Made by a program: the position numbers and the translations under genes | Assembly: GCA_001312645.1 (NCBI GenBank) | Contig: BBEG01000016.1 | Span: 1-34,924 of the forward strand | Direction of reading: 5' to 3' | Origin: Rhodococcus sp. JCM 9791 | Lineage (GTDB): Bacteria; Actinomycetota; Actinomycetes; Mycobacteriales; Mycobacteriaceae | Length of the DNA: 34,924 nucleotides | The notes under the pieces: generated by a model | What the model saw: only the letters and a program-made list of their open reading frames with translations | Databases searched by the model: none | What the model was told of the DNA's origin: nothing | Part shown: positions 28,180-34,924 of the stretch, piece by piece | Layout: each line of letters opens with the position of its first letter | Position numbering within the stretch: the first letter of the stretch is position 1

Positions 28180-28880
28180 CGGTAAACCGAGTGCAGGACA
28201 AAAGGCCGCCACGACCCGCAGCGCAACCAGCCTGCGCACGGGACGGTTCAGCGCGCAGCGCAGGTTCCTTGATTCCTCGGCTCAACGAAAACCTCGGCAT
28301 AATCGCTGTGAAAGAGTGCACCCTCCAGGCTGGCGGCACCGCGGGCGGGGGCCGCCGACCACAGTGCGTCGGTGACCCACTCGGTGCGCATGTGCAGGAC
28401 TATCGACCACCCCGCCAGCCGTTTCGAGCGCAGGACCAATACCGTGGCCAGATAAAGAAATTGGCCGCAACCGGAAGGTAAGTGGGGGTACCTCCCTGCA
28501 CGAAGTGTTTGGGGGAATGTCGCCGACGTACTTGGGTGTTCGGTGCGCTCGCGGTGAAGTCCCGCCGGATCAGATCCGGTACCGGGGTCGCGGGCGGCTC
28601 GGGGACCGTGGTGCGGACAGTCTTGCGCAGATGCACCCCGACGATCCCGTTCTCACGCATCACCCGTTCCACCCGCTGTGGTTCACCTCGATCCCATCAT
28701 CGCGTAGCTCGGCCGTGATGCACGGGCACAGTAGAATGGGAAGCGGCGGCCGCAGCGCTCGAAGTTCACCGTCATACCCTTCGCGCACGTATCGCCAAGA
28801 TCGAGGAGTTGCTCGATGTCGATCTCGCGGATGCACGTGTACGGGCTGAGCTTCTACTTGCACTGCTCGTAGTCAGCTGA
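28180..28880 (-). pseudogene. IS3-family transposase OrfB remnant
   Basis: Broken minus-strand frames together match an IS3 OrfB protein. They include ELRDDGIEVNH (28690-28725), ERVMRENGIVGVHLRKTVRT (from 28672), VPDLIRRDFTASAPNT, TYLPVAANFFI and, in a further frame, KRLAGWSIVLHMRTEWVTDAL and GALFHSDYAEVF. LFHSD carries one of the DDE aspartates. Several frameshifts, lost N-terminal OrfA and no intact ends make this a dead element. Upstream bases 28111-28179 contain a weak hairpin ACTCGG/CCGAGT (28172-28192) that might end the OYE operon. Confidence 0.75.
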
Positions 28881-28907
28881 GGAGGTAGATCGACCGGTCA
28901 CCTGCCG

Positions 28908-30116
28908 TTATCGCTGCGCCGCAGCCTCGATCGCACGAGCCGTGGCCGCTTCGATCGCTTCGACGACCTTCACCGGGGCATGGATAGCGCCGCCCTCGAC
29001 CAACTCGTCCATGATCGACTTGACCTGACGCAAGTACACTGCGCGTTCGGGGAGCGACTCGGCGCTCTCGGCGTGCCGCAGCAGCTTCGCTGCTTGTTCG
29101 AGTCTGCGGCGGTCCACCGGATCGAGGTACGTCGTACCCTCACGTTTCGCGGATCGTTCGGCAGTCGCCCAGGCGACGGTGAGACGGCGGACCGCATCCC
29201 GGTATGCCGCTGCGAACGTCGAATCCGACGGCATAGTCTCGGTACGCAACGCGGTCGCTTCCTCCATCGCCTCATGGAATGCCGCCGTCGCGGGGTGCGT
29301 GATGTCGGTGAGTGCGGGATATCGCATGAGGATCAGCGGTTCGGTCTCGTACGGCAGGTAGGCGAGCAGAATCTCGTCGTGCTTGATCTTCGCGGACTCC
29401 CAGAGCTTCTCTGCGGAAGACGGTGTCGCGAGACCGGCCGACGGCGGTGGCGATGGTGGTGCCTGCTTCGGCGCGACATGGTCAGGCTTGGATGGCTTCG
29501 ACTCGAGCGCCAGCGGTGCAACGGTGCGCCTGAGCTCGAGGATTATCCGATCACTGACCGGGTTGTTGTGGGGATCGGCCGGTACGCAGAAGAACTCCCC
29601 GCTGCGCAGAGTGATCTGCAGGTAGTAATGCGATCGCAGCCGGAAATCATGCTCGGCAGGCACCCATGTCGAGCTACCTTCCCACGGGCCGACGCTCATC
29701 TTGACCTTGGTTACAGCAGACCTCGGGAATCGGTAGGTGCGTTCCGACCAATCACCCAGCATGACCTCCGTCGGACTGATCTGGATCCCCAGTCGCGGCG
29801 GCCGGCGGTGGGTCACCGCGAGAACCGCGCCCAGAGCCAACACCATGGGAATCACCAGCGCGAGGGAGGTAAGGAAGTCATCCCGGCCGATCTGCGTCCA
29901 CATCCAGCCACACAGCACGACCACTGCGCTGGATGGGACTCCGACCACGACCGGCAACCAGGAGGTGTGGTTGGCGTCGACATACGCGCCGAACTGGAGA
30001 TTGTCGAGATCGTCGCCGCCGGCACTCTCGACCGGAGCCCGCTCCGAGTGACGGTGCTCGTCGTCGGACAGCGCGCCACCACTCGATGTCCGCAGATGCT
30101 CGTCGGGTGCTACCAC
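28908..30116 (-). CDS. unknown membrane protein with two TM segments and a PH-like region
   Basis: I do not recognise this intact 402-residue protein. A hydrophilic N-terminus (~1-50) is followed by two hydrophobic segments (~52-72 and 80-101). A beta-rich block (~110-200, IQISPTEVMLGDWSERTYRF to RIILELRR) resembles bacterial PH-like domains. A proline-rich linker (~205-232) leads to a helical Ala/Glu-rich C-terminus (~235-402). It starts at GTG 30116 with no clear ribosome site and is divergent from the next gene, 41 bp away, so the pair likely share a promoter region. Membrane location is inferred from the hydrophobic pair. Confidence 0.7.
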   Translation of the reverse strand: MVAPDEHLRTSSGGALSDDEHRHSERAPVESAGGDDLDNLQFGAYVDANHTSWLPVVVGVPSSAVVVLCGWMWTQIGRDDFLTSLALVIPMVLALGAVLAVTHRRPPRLGIQISPTEVMLGDWSERTYRFPRSAVTKVKMSVGPWEGSSTWVPAEHDFRLRSHYYLQITLRSGEFFCVPADPHNNPVSDRIILELRRTVAPLALESKPSKPDHVAPKQAPPSPPPSAGLATPSSAEKLWESAKIKHDEILLAYLPYETEPLILMRYPALTDITHPATAAFHEAMEEATALRTETMPSDSTFAAAYRDAVRRLTVAWATAERSAKREGTTYLDPVDRRRLEQAAKLLRHAESAESLPERAVYLRQVKSIMDELVEGGAIHAPVKVVEAIEAATARAIEAAAQR

Positions 30117-30157
30117 ACCCCGATCTAACTACAAGATCAGTATGTTAGCGTCACCCG

Positions 30158-31843
30158 ATGCCCAAGGTGAGCCGCAGATTCTCACTCCGTGCGGCCATTA
30201 CAGGTGCCGCCACCGGCGTCGTTTCGTTCACCGGTCTCACCATTGCGGCCGACACCTCATCGTTGTTTCTGTACGGCGCAGGCGCCGGTATTGCAGCACT
30301 CGGTGTGGTTGTCGGTGCACGACGACTCCGCGGATCCGTCACCGGCTTCGTCGAGAACCCCGATCTCGCGGCGGGCGGTCCACGGCGCGCCACCGCCATC
30401 GACTCACCGCATGCCAAGGTCGCGGTAATCCATTCGGTGGAGACAGAGCTCACGCAGCATTTCCGGATCGCGAAGTTCGGTCTCACCGTCGTGGATCGAC
30501 TGTTCCGCGACGGCTCCTATGTCACGTCCACCCGCGCAATGGCTCAGCCCAAGGTGCTCGAGTCTGCCGTCGGCGAGCGTCGCATGGCCACGATCGAGGA
30601 AGTGCACCGCCTTCCGGGCGCAGTCATCATGCCGTGGAAGGACTCCGAGCTCCAGCAGCACGGCAAGGTGCTGGCCGCCGAGATCCCGGCGGAGATACCA
30701 CCGGAACGCGTCTACACCGTCCCTCGCGGCGGGGTGGTGTCGCGGGCGATGGCCACCGTCTGTTTCTGCACTACCTTCGCGGTTTTCGGTTCGGCGACCG
30801 GCCTACTGCTGCCCGACACCGCGGGACTGAGCTCCGCTTTCTCCTCGGCGGTCACCACAGCCACCGACATCGATACGGGCACGGGCGAATGGGAGATCAC
30901 CACTGCCATCGGCCAGTTCGGTCTCGACGCATTGGCCGCGATGACGGTGATGGCCGAGAAGGACATTCCCGGCAGCACCGAACACGTACTCGAGGTCACC
31001 TTCTACGGTTTCTGGACCGAGCTCGTCGTACTCGATGAGACGAACGCGCAGCGCGTCGTCTACCACGCCAGCCAGGACCCCAGCGGAAACTACGACCCTG
31101 ACCGGGTAGACGTCAGGCGTGGGGCCAGCAACGACAGCGGCGCCCGCGTCCGCAATACCTTCCCTCTCTCGGTCCTCGATCCTTCGGTAGTCGTCGCGGC
31201 ATACGACGAGATCACCGCAACCCTCGGGATCGACCAGACCGGTGACGATCGCGTCGAGATCAGTAAGGAAGCACCGGACGCCGAGCCGCTCATCGAAGTG
31301 CGCGCCTCTGTCGAGGGCGAAAGCACCAGCTACCTGGCAAAGCTCGACGGAACCGTCGCCCCGATCTTCGACATCGGCGATACCGCCGCCGCCCTCGACC
31401 AGGTCGCCTCATCTCTGCCGCGTGCAGGCATCGACGCGACCACACCTCGCATCGGCTCCATATGCATCGCCTGCGGCTCCGGCGGGATCGAGCTGACTGT
31501 GGACCCTACGGTCGACGGTGGTGAGCAGCAGGAGTTTTCGATGGACTCCGGCGCCTTCCCGACGGTATCGATCGACGAGTCGACCACACCGACACCTGAC
31601 GAGCTCTTCAGCTTTTCGCAGATCACCGCGGCGCAGCTCGATGCCATCGTCGCGGCCAACGCCGAACGGGTCGGTGCAGAACCGGCCGATACTGCATCGG
31701 CAAGGTTCACGATCACCAAGAAGCGACTCCCCGACGCCGATTCCGACGCCCCGCGGATCCTTCAGGTGGACGTCGAGTTCGCGACCATGGCAGGCAGCAG
31801 CGCAATCTATCTTCCCGACGGAACGTTCGTCACCACCGACTAG
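30158..31843 (+). CDS. unknown membrane-anchored protein with repeated C-terminal module
   Basis: An intact 561-residue protein of unknown function. Hydrophobic segments lie at ~12-30, ~36-54 and ~193-218. The C-terminal half contains a repeated unit: a helix (~342-357 and ~488-506), then strands with a shared P-D-A-(E/D) and D-G-T pattern (ISKEAPDAE to KLDGT, ~367-399; ITKKRLPDAD to LPDGT, ~518-556). A cluster CIACGSGG (~436-443) holds two cysteines. ATG 30158 is close to a TATGTT box at 30139-30144, so transcription may begin very near the start codon. It is divergent from the unknown membrane protein at 28908-30116; the two may act together, but no function can be assigned. Confidence 0.75.
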   Translation: MPKVSRRFSLRAAITGAATGVVSFTGLTIAADTSSLFLYGAGAGIAALGVVVGARRLRGSVTGFVENPDLAAGGPRRATAIDSPHAKVAVIHSVETELTQHFRIAKFGLTVVDRLFRDGSYVTSTRAMAQPKVLESAVGERRMATIEEVHRLPGAVIMPWKDSELQQHGKVLAAEIPAEIPPERVYTVPRGGVVSRAMATVCFCTTFAVFGSATGLLLPDTAGLSSAFSSAVTTATDIDTGTGEWEITTAIGQFGLDALAAMTVMAEKDIPGSTEHVLEVTFYGFWTELVVLDETNAQRVVYHASQDPSGNYDPDRVDVRRGASNDSGARVRNTFPLSVLDPSVVVAAYDEITATLGIDQTGDDRVEISKEAPDAEPLIEVRASVEGESTSYLAKLDGTVAPIFDIGDTAAALDQVASSLPRAGIDATTPRIGSICIACGSGGIELTVDPTVDGGEQQEFSMDSGAFPTVSIDESTTPTPDELFSFSQITAAQLDAIVAANAERVGAEPADTASARFTITKKRLPDADSDAPRILQVDVEFATMAGSSAIYLPDGTFVTTD

Positions 31844-31897
31844 CCGCGGTTCTGTAAACGCACCTACCCCTCATACGAGTAGGAAGGTGGGCCGGAG

Positions 31898-32674
31898 ATG
31901 GGCCACAACGATCAGCAGGAACAGGCTACAGGCGCCGCGCCTTTGCGGGCGGTCGTGTACGTCAGGATCAGCGACGACCCGGAGGGTACGGAGCGGGGTG
32001 TGGATCGGCAGGAGGCCGACTGCCGCGCCTACGCCGAAGCCCACGGTTGGGAGGTCGTCGCAGTGTTTCGCGAGAATGACACGTCGGCGTTCAAGCAGCG
32101 CACGATCACCCTGCCGTCGGGTGAGCGAGTGCGGCGCGTGGTTCGGCCGCAGTTCCGCGCCATGCTCACCCACCTCACCGGCGGGCAGGCGCAGGTGATG
32201 ATCGCCTACGACCTCGACCGGGCCGTGCGCGACCCGCGCGACCTGGAAGACCTCATCGACGCGAAGGTGCTCGGCGGGTTCGAAGTCCGCTCGGTCACCG
32301 GCTCCCTGCGGTTGGACACGGATTCTGATGTAGCGATGGCCCGTGTGCTCGTGGCGATGGCGAACAAGTCCTCCGCCGACACCGCCCGCCGTGTCGCGCG
32401 GGCAGCGAAGCAACAGGCCATCGAAGGCTCCTGGCATGGCGGCAGGGTGCCGTTCGGGTACCGCGCCGAGAACGGTTTCCTCGTGATCGACCCGGTGACG
32501 GGTCCGCTGGCGGTCGAGGCCATGCAGCGGTTCTGGCCGGTGAGTCGCTGTATCGGATTCGGATGGACTGGAACGAGCGCGGCATCCTCACCACCCACGG
32601 GGTGCGCGTGGACGGATCGGACACTGAAGCTGCTTCGCCACGTCAGCCGCCAGACGATGCGATCCCCCGCATGA
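31898..32674 (+). pseudogene. large serine recombinase, truncated
   Basis: The N-terminal catalytic domain is intact: AVVYVRISDDPEGTERGVDRQ holds the nucleophilic serine and an arginine, then YDLDRAVRDPRDLEDLID and SSADTARRVARAAKQQA (start of the long helix and recombinase domain). HGGRVPFGYR begins the recombinase domain. An indel near 32530 leads to VLAGESLYRIRMDWNERGILTTHGV, and another near 32610. The protein then stops at ~255 residues, whereas active members have 450-600 with a zinc ribbon and coiled coil. It is therefore a 5' remnant of an integrase, marking a former mobile element. A partial dyad, CTAC...GTAG, lies at 31864-31893 before its start. Confidence 0.8.
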
Positions 32675-32782
32675 AGGCCCAACTGCGAAGAGACCCGCCT
32701 GCATTGGCTTCCGCGAGCGCGTGCGCTTTACTTGGAGTTCATTGCGTTCTAGAACTCAATGAGCACTTCGCGGAGCACGCGC

Positions 32783-33151
32783 TCACTGAGTCGCGGTGCG
32801 ACCCGCTTGGGCTGCGAGCACCTCGCGGGGGTCAAAGGCAACGCGGATGCGGGTGATCTTCCCGTTCTCGAAGTGCGTCCACTTCGCGGTGGGTGCTGGG
32901 CTAGCGATCGTGCTGTGCAGGTCGAACCAGGTGAGCACGTCGGTGTCGTTCGCGAATCTGGCCTTCACCTCGATGCGCGTCAGAACCCGGCCAAGACCTT
33001 GCAAACCGGTCAGGAACTCGTCGATGCCCTGCGTCTGCGCCAGCGGCCCGATGAAGTCAACATCTTCCGCAACCAGGGACCGGATGGTGTCGTAGTCGCC
33101 CTTCTCCCACGCGGTGAAATATGTCTGGTCGATCTGCTCCAGTGCGCTCAT
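32783..33151 (-). CDS. SnoaL-like (NTF2-fold) protein
   Basis: An intact 122-residue single-domain protein. SALEQIDQTYFTAWEKGDYDTIRSLVAEDVDFIGP and a C-terminal TKWTHFENGKITRIRVAFDPRE-type block (PTAKWTHFENGKI here) are the signature of NTF2-like SnoaL proteins: a small conical fold with a hydrophobic pocket used by isomerases, cyclases or binding proteins. ATG 33151 has AGGATGGAGG just upstream. Divergent from a LysR regulator 71 bp away, with a perfect dyad between, so it is probably the regulator's target. Bases 32675-32782 hold a palindrome GTTCTAGAAC (32745-32754) and no gene. Confidence 0.85.
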   Translation of the reverse strand: MSALEQIDQTYFTAWEKGDYDTIRSLVAEDVDFIGPLAQTQGIDEFLTGLQGLGRVLTRIEVKARFANDTDVLTWFDLHSTIASPAPTAKWTHFENGKITRIRVAFDPREVLAAQAGRTATQ

Positions 33152-33177
33152 GCCTCCATCCTCCGCAGTTCCGAATG

Positions 33178-33194
33178 TATCTGTCCAACAGATA
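33178..33194. promoter_or_regulatory. 17-bp perfect dyad, probable LysR operator
   Basis: TATCTGT-CCA-ACAGATA is a perfect inverted repeat in the 71-bp gap between the SnoaL-like gene and the LysR gene. The T-N11-A-type spacing and the divergent arrangement are those of LysR binding sites. It probably controls both genes. Confidence 0.75.
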
Positions 33195-33222
33195 GAACTG
33201 ATCCGAGCTATCATCGGTACGT

Positions 33223-34090
33223 ATGGAAGTGCATCAGCTTCGATACTTCGCCGCCGTCGCAGACGAGGGCTCATTCACGGCGGCTGCGGCCCATCTGCAC
33301 GTCAGCCAATCTGGAGTGAGTACCCAGCTTGCAAAGCTGGAACGCGAGCTGGGACAGTCGTTGTACACCAGAGGCCGAGCACTCACCCTCACACCGGCAG
33401 GCCATGCCCTTCTCCCGTTGGCGCGCGAGGCTCTCGCCAGCCTCGACGCGATCACCTACACCGCAGCCGAGTTCGCGGACGCCGTACGCGGGCCGGTGCG
33501 CTTGGGAACCATCCCCGGATGCATCATCCCGGATTCCTCGACGTCGTGGCTGGTCTCGGCACGACACATCCCGGCATCACCCTCCGAGTCAGCGAAGGCA
33601 GCGCCACCGAACTCCAACGCGGCATCCGCGACCGGAGCCTCGACATCGCTCTCACCGGCTACGCGGGCGCACTCCCACCCGAGTTCGCGAATCAGCTCGT
33701 TACCGACGAGCAACTTCATGCGTTCGCTCTCTCAGACCTTGGCCTCGGTGCCCGGCCGCGCCTGGCCGACGTGCAGCGGCACCCAGTCCTCAGCCTTCCC
33801 CTGGGTAGCGGAATCCGCGCCGCATACGACCAGTCCTGCGCGAAGCTCGGCCTCGACCCGAGAGTCGACATCGAAGCAAGCTCACCGCTCACCCTGCTCG
33901 GTCTTGCCGAGCGCGGCGGCGGAATCGCGGTGTTGCCCCGCACGATCGAAACCGCTGGAAGTCTTGTCGTTGCGCCCATCCGAGACGCGACCGTTCACGC
34001 GAAGCTCGGTTGATAACCCACCGCGAACAGCCCGCACCTGCCGTCCGCCTCGTCACCGAAAAGCTCACCGCAGCGCTCAGCGAACCCTGA
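33223..34090 (+). CDS. LysR-family transcriptional regulator
   Basis: About 289 residues. The N-terminal winged HTH is canonical: LRYFAAVADEGSFTAAAAHLHVSQSGVSTQ, split here by position ~6-35, then KLERELGQSLYTRGRALTLTPAG. An indel near 33520 (GTIPG, then MHHPGFLDVVAG) leads into the effector domain with LDIALTGYAG and LGLAERGGGIAVLPRTI. A second indel near 34010 hides the real C-terminus, which ends VRLVTEKLTAALSEP at 34090. Start ATG 33223. It is transcribed away from the SnoaL-like gene and followed by a hairpin. Likely regulates that gene and itself; no link to the catabolic operators is seen. Confidence 0.85.
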
Positions 34091-34168
34091 CCGCCACACC
34101 CCGACGAGCCCTTGTCAGCAGCTTCTTCTCCACCCGTTCCGCGTCCCGACCCGTTTAAACGCGCGCAA

Positions 34169-34198
34169 GGCAGCGCTTGGCTTCCTCCGCGCGCTGCC
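34169..34198 (+). terminator. hairpin after the LysR gene
   Basis: GGCAGCGC and GCGCTGCC form an 8-bp perfect stem with a 14-nt loop, 79 bp after the LysR stop. There is no U tract. A PmeI-like GTTTAAAC palindrome lies just upstream and is probably chance. Confidence 0.5.
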
Positions 34199-34237
34199 AA
34201 ATGGCCTATCAGCCACTGAGCCAAGGTGATCAAGGTG

Positions 34238-34285
34238 ATGCACGACTACACCGTCGAAATCGCGATCACCGTGGAGGAACGATGA
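34238..34285 (+). CDS. 15-codon open frame overlapping the next start
   Basis: MHDYTVEIAITVEER followed by a TGA that overlaps the next ATG as ATGA. Its end contains the GGAGG ribosome site of the next gene. It could be a coupled leader peptide or chance; AAGGTG just upstream is a weak ribosome site. Confidence 0.25.
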   Translation: MHDYTVEIAITVEER

Positions 34286-34578
34286 AGCGCCGTGGCCGTA
34301 TCGGGCGTCTCATCGGCGGCGTCGCGTTGATCGGTGGTTTCCTGACCTGGCTTGTCATGCGCGCAGAGTTCATGGAATTGATCGGGCAGACCGGCAACAT
34401 GAGCGTAGGCCTCGCCCTCCACTCCGTAGCGTGGCTGACACTCATCGGCGGCGTCTCGCTCCTCGCAACCGAAGTATCCACTTCCTCTGCGCGTTCATCA
34501 TCCCCAGCGCAGCCCTCCCCGCACGAGCAAGAGACAGGTCTCGAGCGCACGATCGGTTCACGTCGTCGGCAAAGCACA
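34282..34578 (+). CDS. small membrane protein, end uncertain
   Basis: From ATG 34282, with GGAGG 4 nt upstream, the frame encodes a basic start (MKRRGRIGRL), a hydrophobic segment (~10-27), a second one (~42-62, LHSVAWLTLIGGVSLLA) and then a Ser/Pro-rich tail. The frame stays open to the window end, overlapping the opposite arsC-like gene, which is implausible. A hidden indel after about 34450 probably removed the true stop; the end given here is only the last base before the opposite gene. Function unknown. Confidence 0.5.
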
Positions 34579-34924
34579 TCACCCCGACGATCGGCGAACC
34601 CGGCCTTGGCCGACATTCCTGACGTCGGAGACGAGCTCGGCGATCAGCGCCTCGACCTTGGCCTTGATCTCGTCGCGAATCGGACGCACCTCCTCGACCC
34701 CTTGGCCGGCCGGATCTTCGAGGACCCAATCGCGATAGGACTTGCCCGGGAACACCGGCAGGTGTCGCCGCACCCCATGGTGATCACCACATCGGAGGCC
34801 TGCACCGCATCGACGGTGAGGATCTTCGGGTTCTGCGCGGAGATGTCGATACCCACCTCGGCCATCGCCGCGACAGCGGCGGGGTTCACCGCGACAGCGG
34901 GGGCGGAGCCGGCGGAGCGGACCT
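34579..34924 (-). CDS. arsC: arsenate reductase-like low-molecular-weight phosphatase, 5' part outside window
   Basis: The C-terminal ~110 residues of an LMW-protein-phosphatase-fold arsenate reductase. MAEVGIDISAQNPKILT, ASDVVITMGCGDTCPVFPG, DWVLEDPAGQGVEEVRPIRDEI are characteristic of ArsC proteins in actinobacteria. A frame change near 34770 falls between GDTC and PVFPG. The catalytic CxxxxxR loop at the N-terminus is beyond the right edge. The encoded enzyme reduces arsenate to arsenite in the cytoplasm. The frame continues past the usual end with RRSSG, so the true stop may lie slightly earlier. Confidence 0.8.
   Translation of the reverse strand, partial: GPLRRLRPRCRGEPRRCRGDGRGGYRHLRAEPEDPHRRCGAGLRCGDHHGVRRHLPVFPGKSYRDWVLEDPAGQGVEEVRPIRDEIKAKVEALIAELVSDVRNVGQGRVRRSSG

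Noticed and set aside
32736-32760. GTTCTAGAAC palindrome as a recombinase site
   Set aside because: It is short, with no second copy and no overlap with a defined element end, so chance or a weak terminator is more likely.
1-34924. CRISPR arrays, tRNA or rRNA genes, replication origin
   Set aside because: No regularly spaced repeats, cloverleaf-like segments or rRNA motifs were seen on reading either strand.

Overview
The window is high-GC DNA with actinobacterial gene style: GTG and TTG starts, GGAGG-type ribosome sites and tight operons. Protein types (KshA/KshB-like oxygenase pair, Rv2161c-type LLM oxidoreductase, paired acyl-CoA dehydrogenases, R. ruber ADH-A-like dehydrogenase) point to a mycolic-acid actinomycete such as Gordonia or Rhodococcus. 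That placement is inferred. About 30 single-base indels split otherwise well-conserved genes; most lie in homopolymers or GC repeats, so I read them as uncorrected sequencing errors and annotate whole genes across them.

Positions 1-28110 form one catabolic locus. Minus-strand operon 1 (5529 to 1) holds a cyclase/lactonase-like metalloprotein, a VOC protein, a CPDMO-type Baeyer-Villiger monooxygenase (BVMO), an unknown protein, an epimerase-like SDR and an HSL-type alpha/beta hydrolase. Minus-strand operon 2 (8995 to 6109) holds a 14-TM MFS transporter and a secondary alcohol dehydrogenase. Minus-strand operon 3 (20155 to 9528) holds a Rieske oxygenase, two acyl-CoA dehydrogenases, an enoyl-CoA hydratase, an acyl-CoA ligase, a second HAPMO-like BVMO, a KshB-like reductase, an SDR and an LLM oxidoreductase. 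On the plus strand lie a Zn-ADH (20633-21702), an MHS-type transporter plus SDR (23182-25418), and an Old Yellow Enzyme plus MaoC hydratase plus SRPBCC operon (25574-28110). A minus-strand regulator (21788-22811) fuses an excisionase/Xre-like helix-turn-helix to a TetR domain.

The central observation is a composite promoter-operator found five times, once before each of these operons: TTGACG, 16-17 bp, TAC(A/T)GT. A 15-bp dyad GTAGCCANTGGCTAC fills the spacer and overlaps the -10, and a second dyad GTGAY-N4-GTCAC lies over the expected transcription start. The window thus contains a five-operon regulon, and the double-HTH regulator is the best candidate to read the bipartite operator. The enzymes fit hydroxylation of an alicyclic, terpenoid or steroid-like substrate, oxidation to a ketone, C=C reduction, Baeyer-Villiger ring expansion, lactone hydrolysis, CoA activation and beta-oxidation. 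The actual substrate cannot be read from sequence.

Positions 28111-34924 look like a patchwork edge: an IS3 transposase remnant, a divergent pair of unknown membrane proteins, a truncated large serine recombinase, a SnoaL-like/LysR divergent pair with a perfect dyad between them, a small membrane protein, and the 3' part of an arsenate-reductase-like gene running off the window. A second IS3 remnant and a copied LLM 3' end lie at 5750-6062, showing rearrangement inside the catabolic locus.
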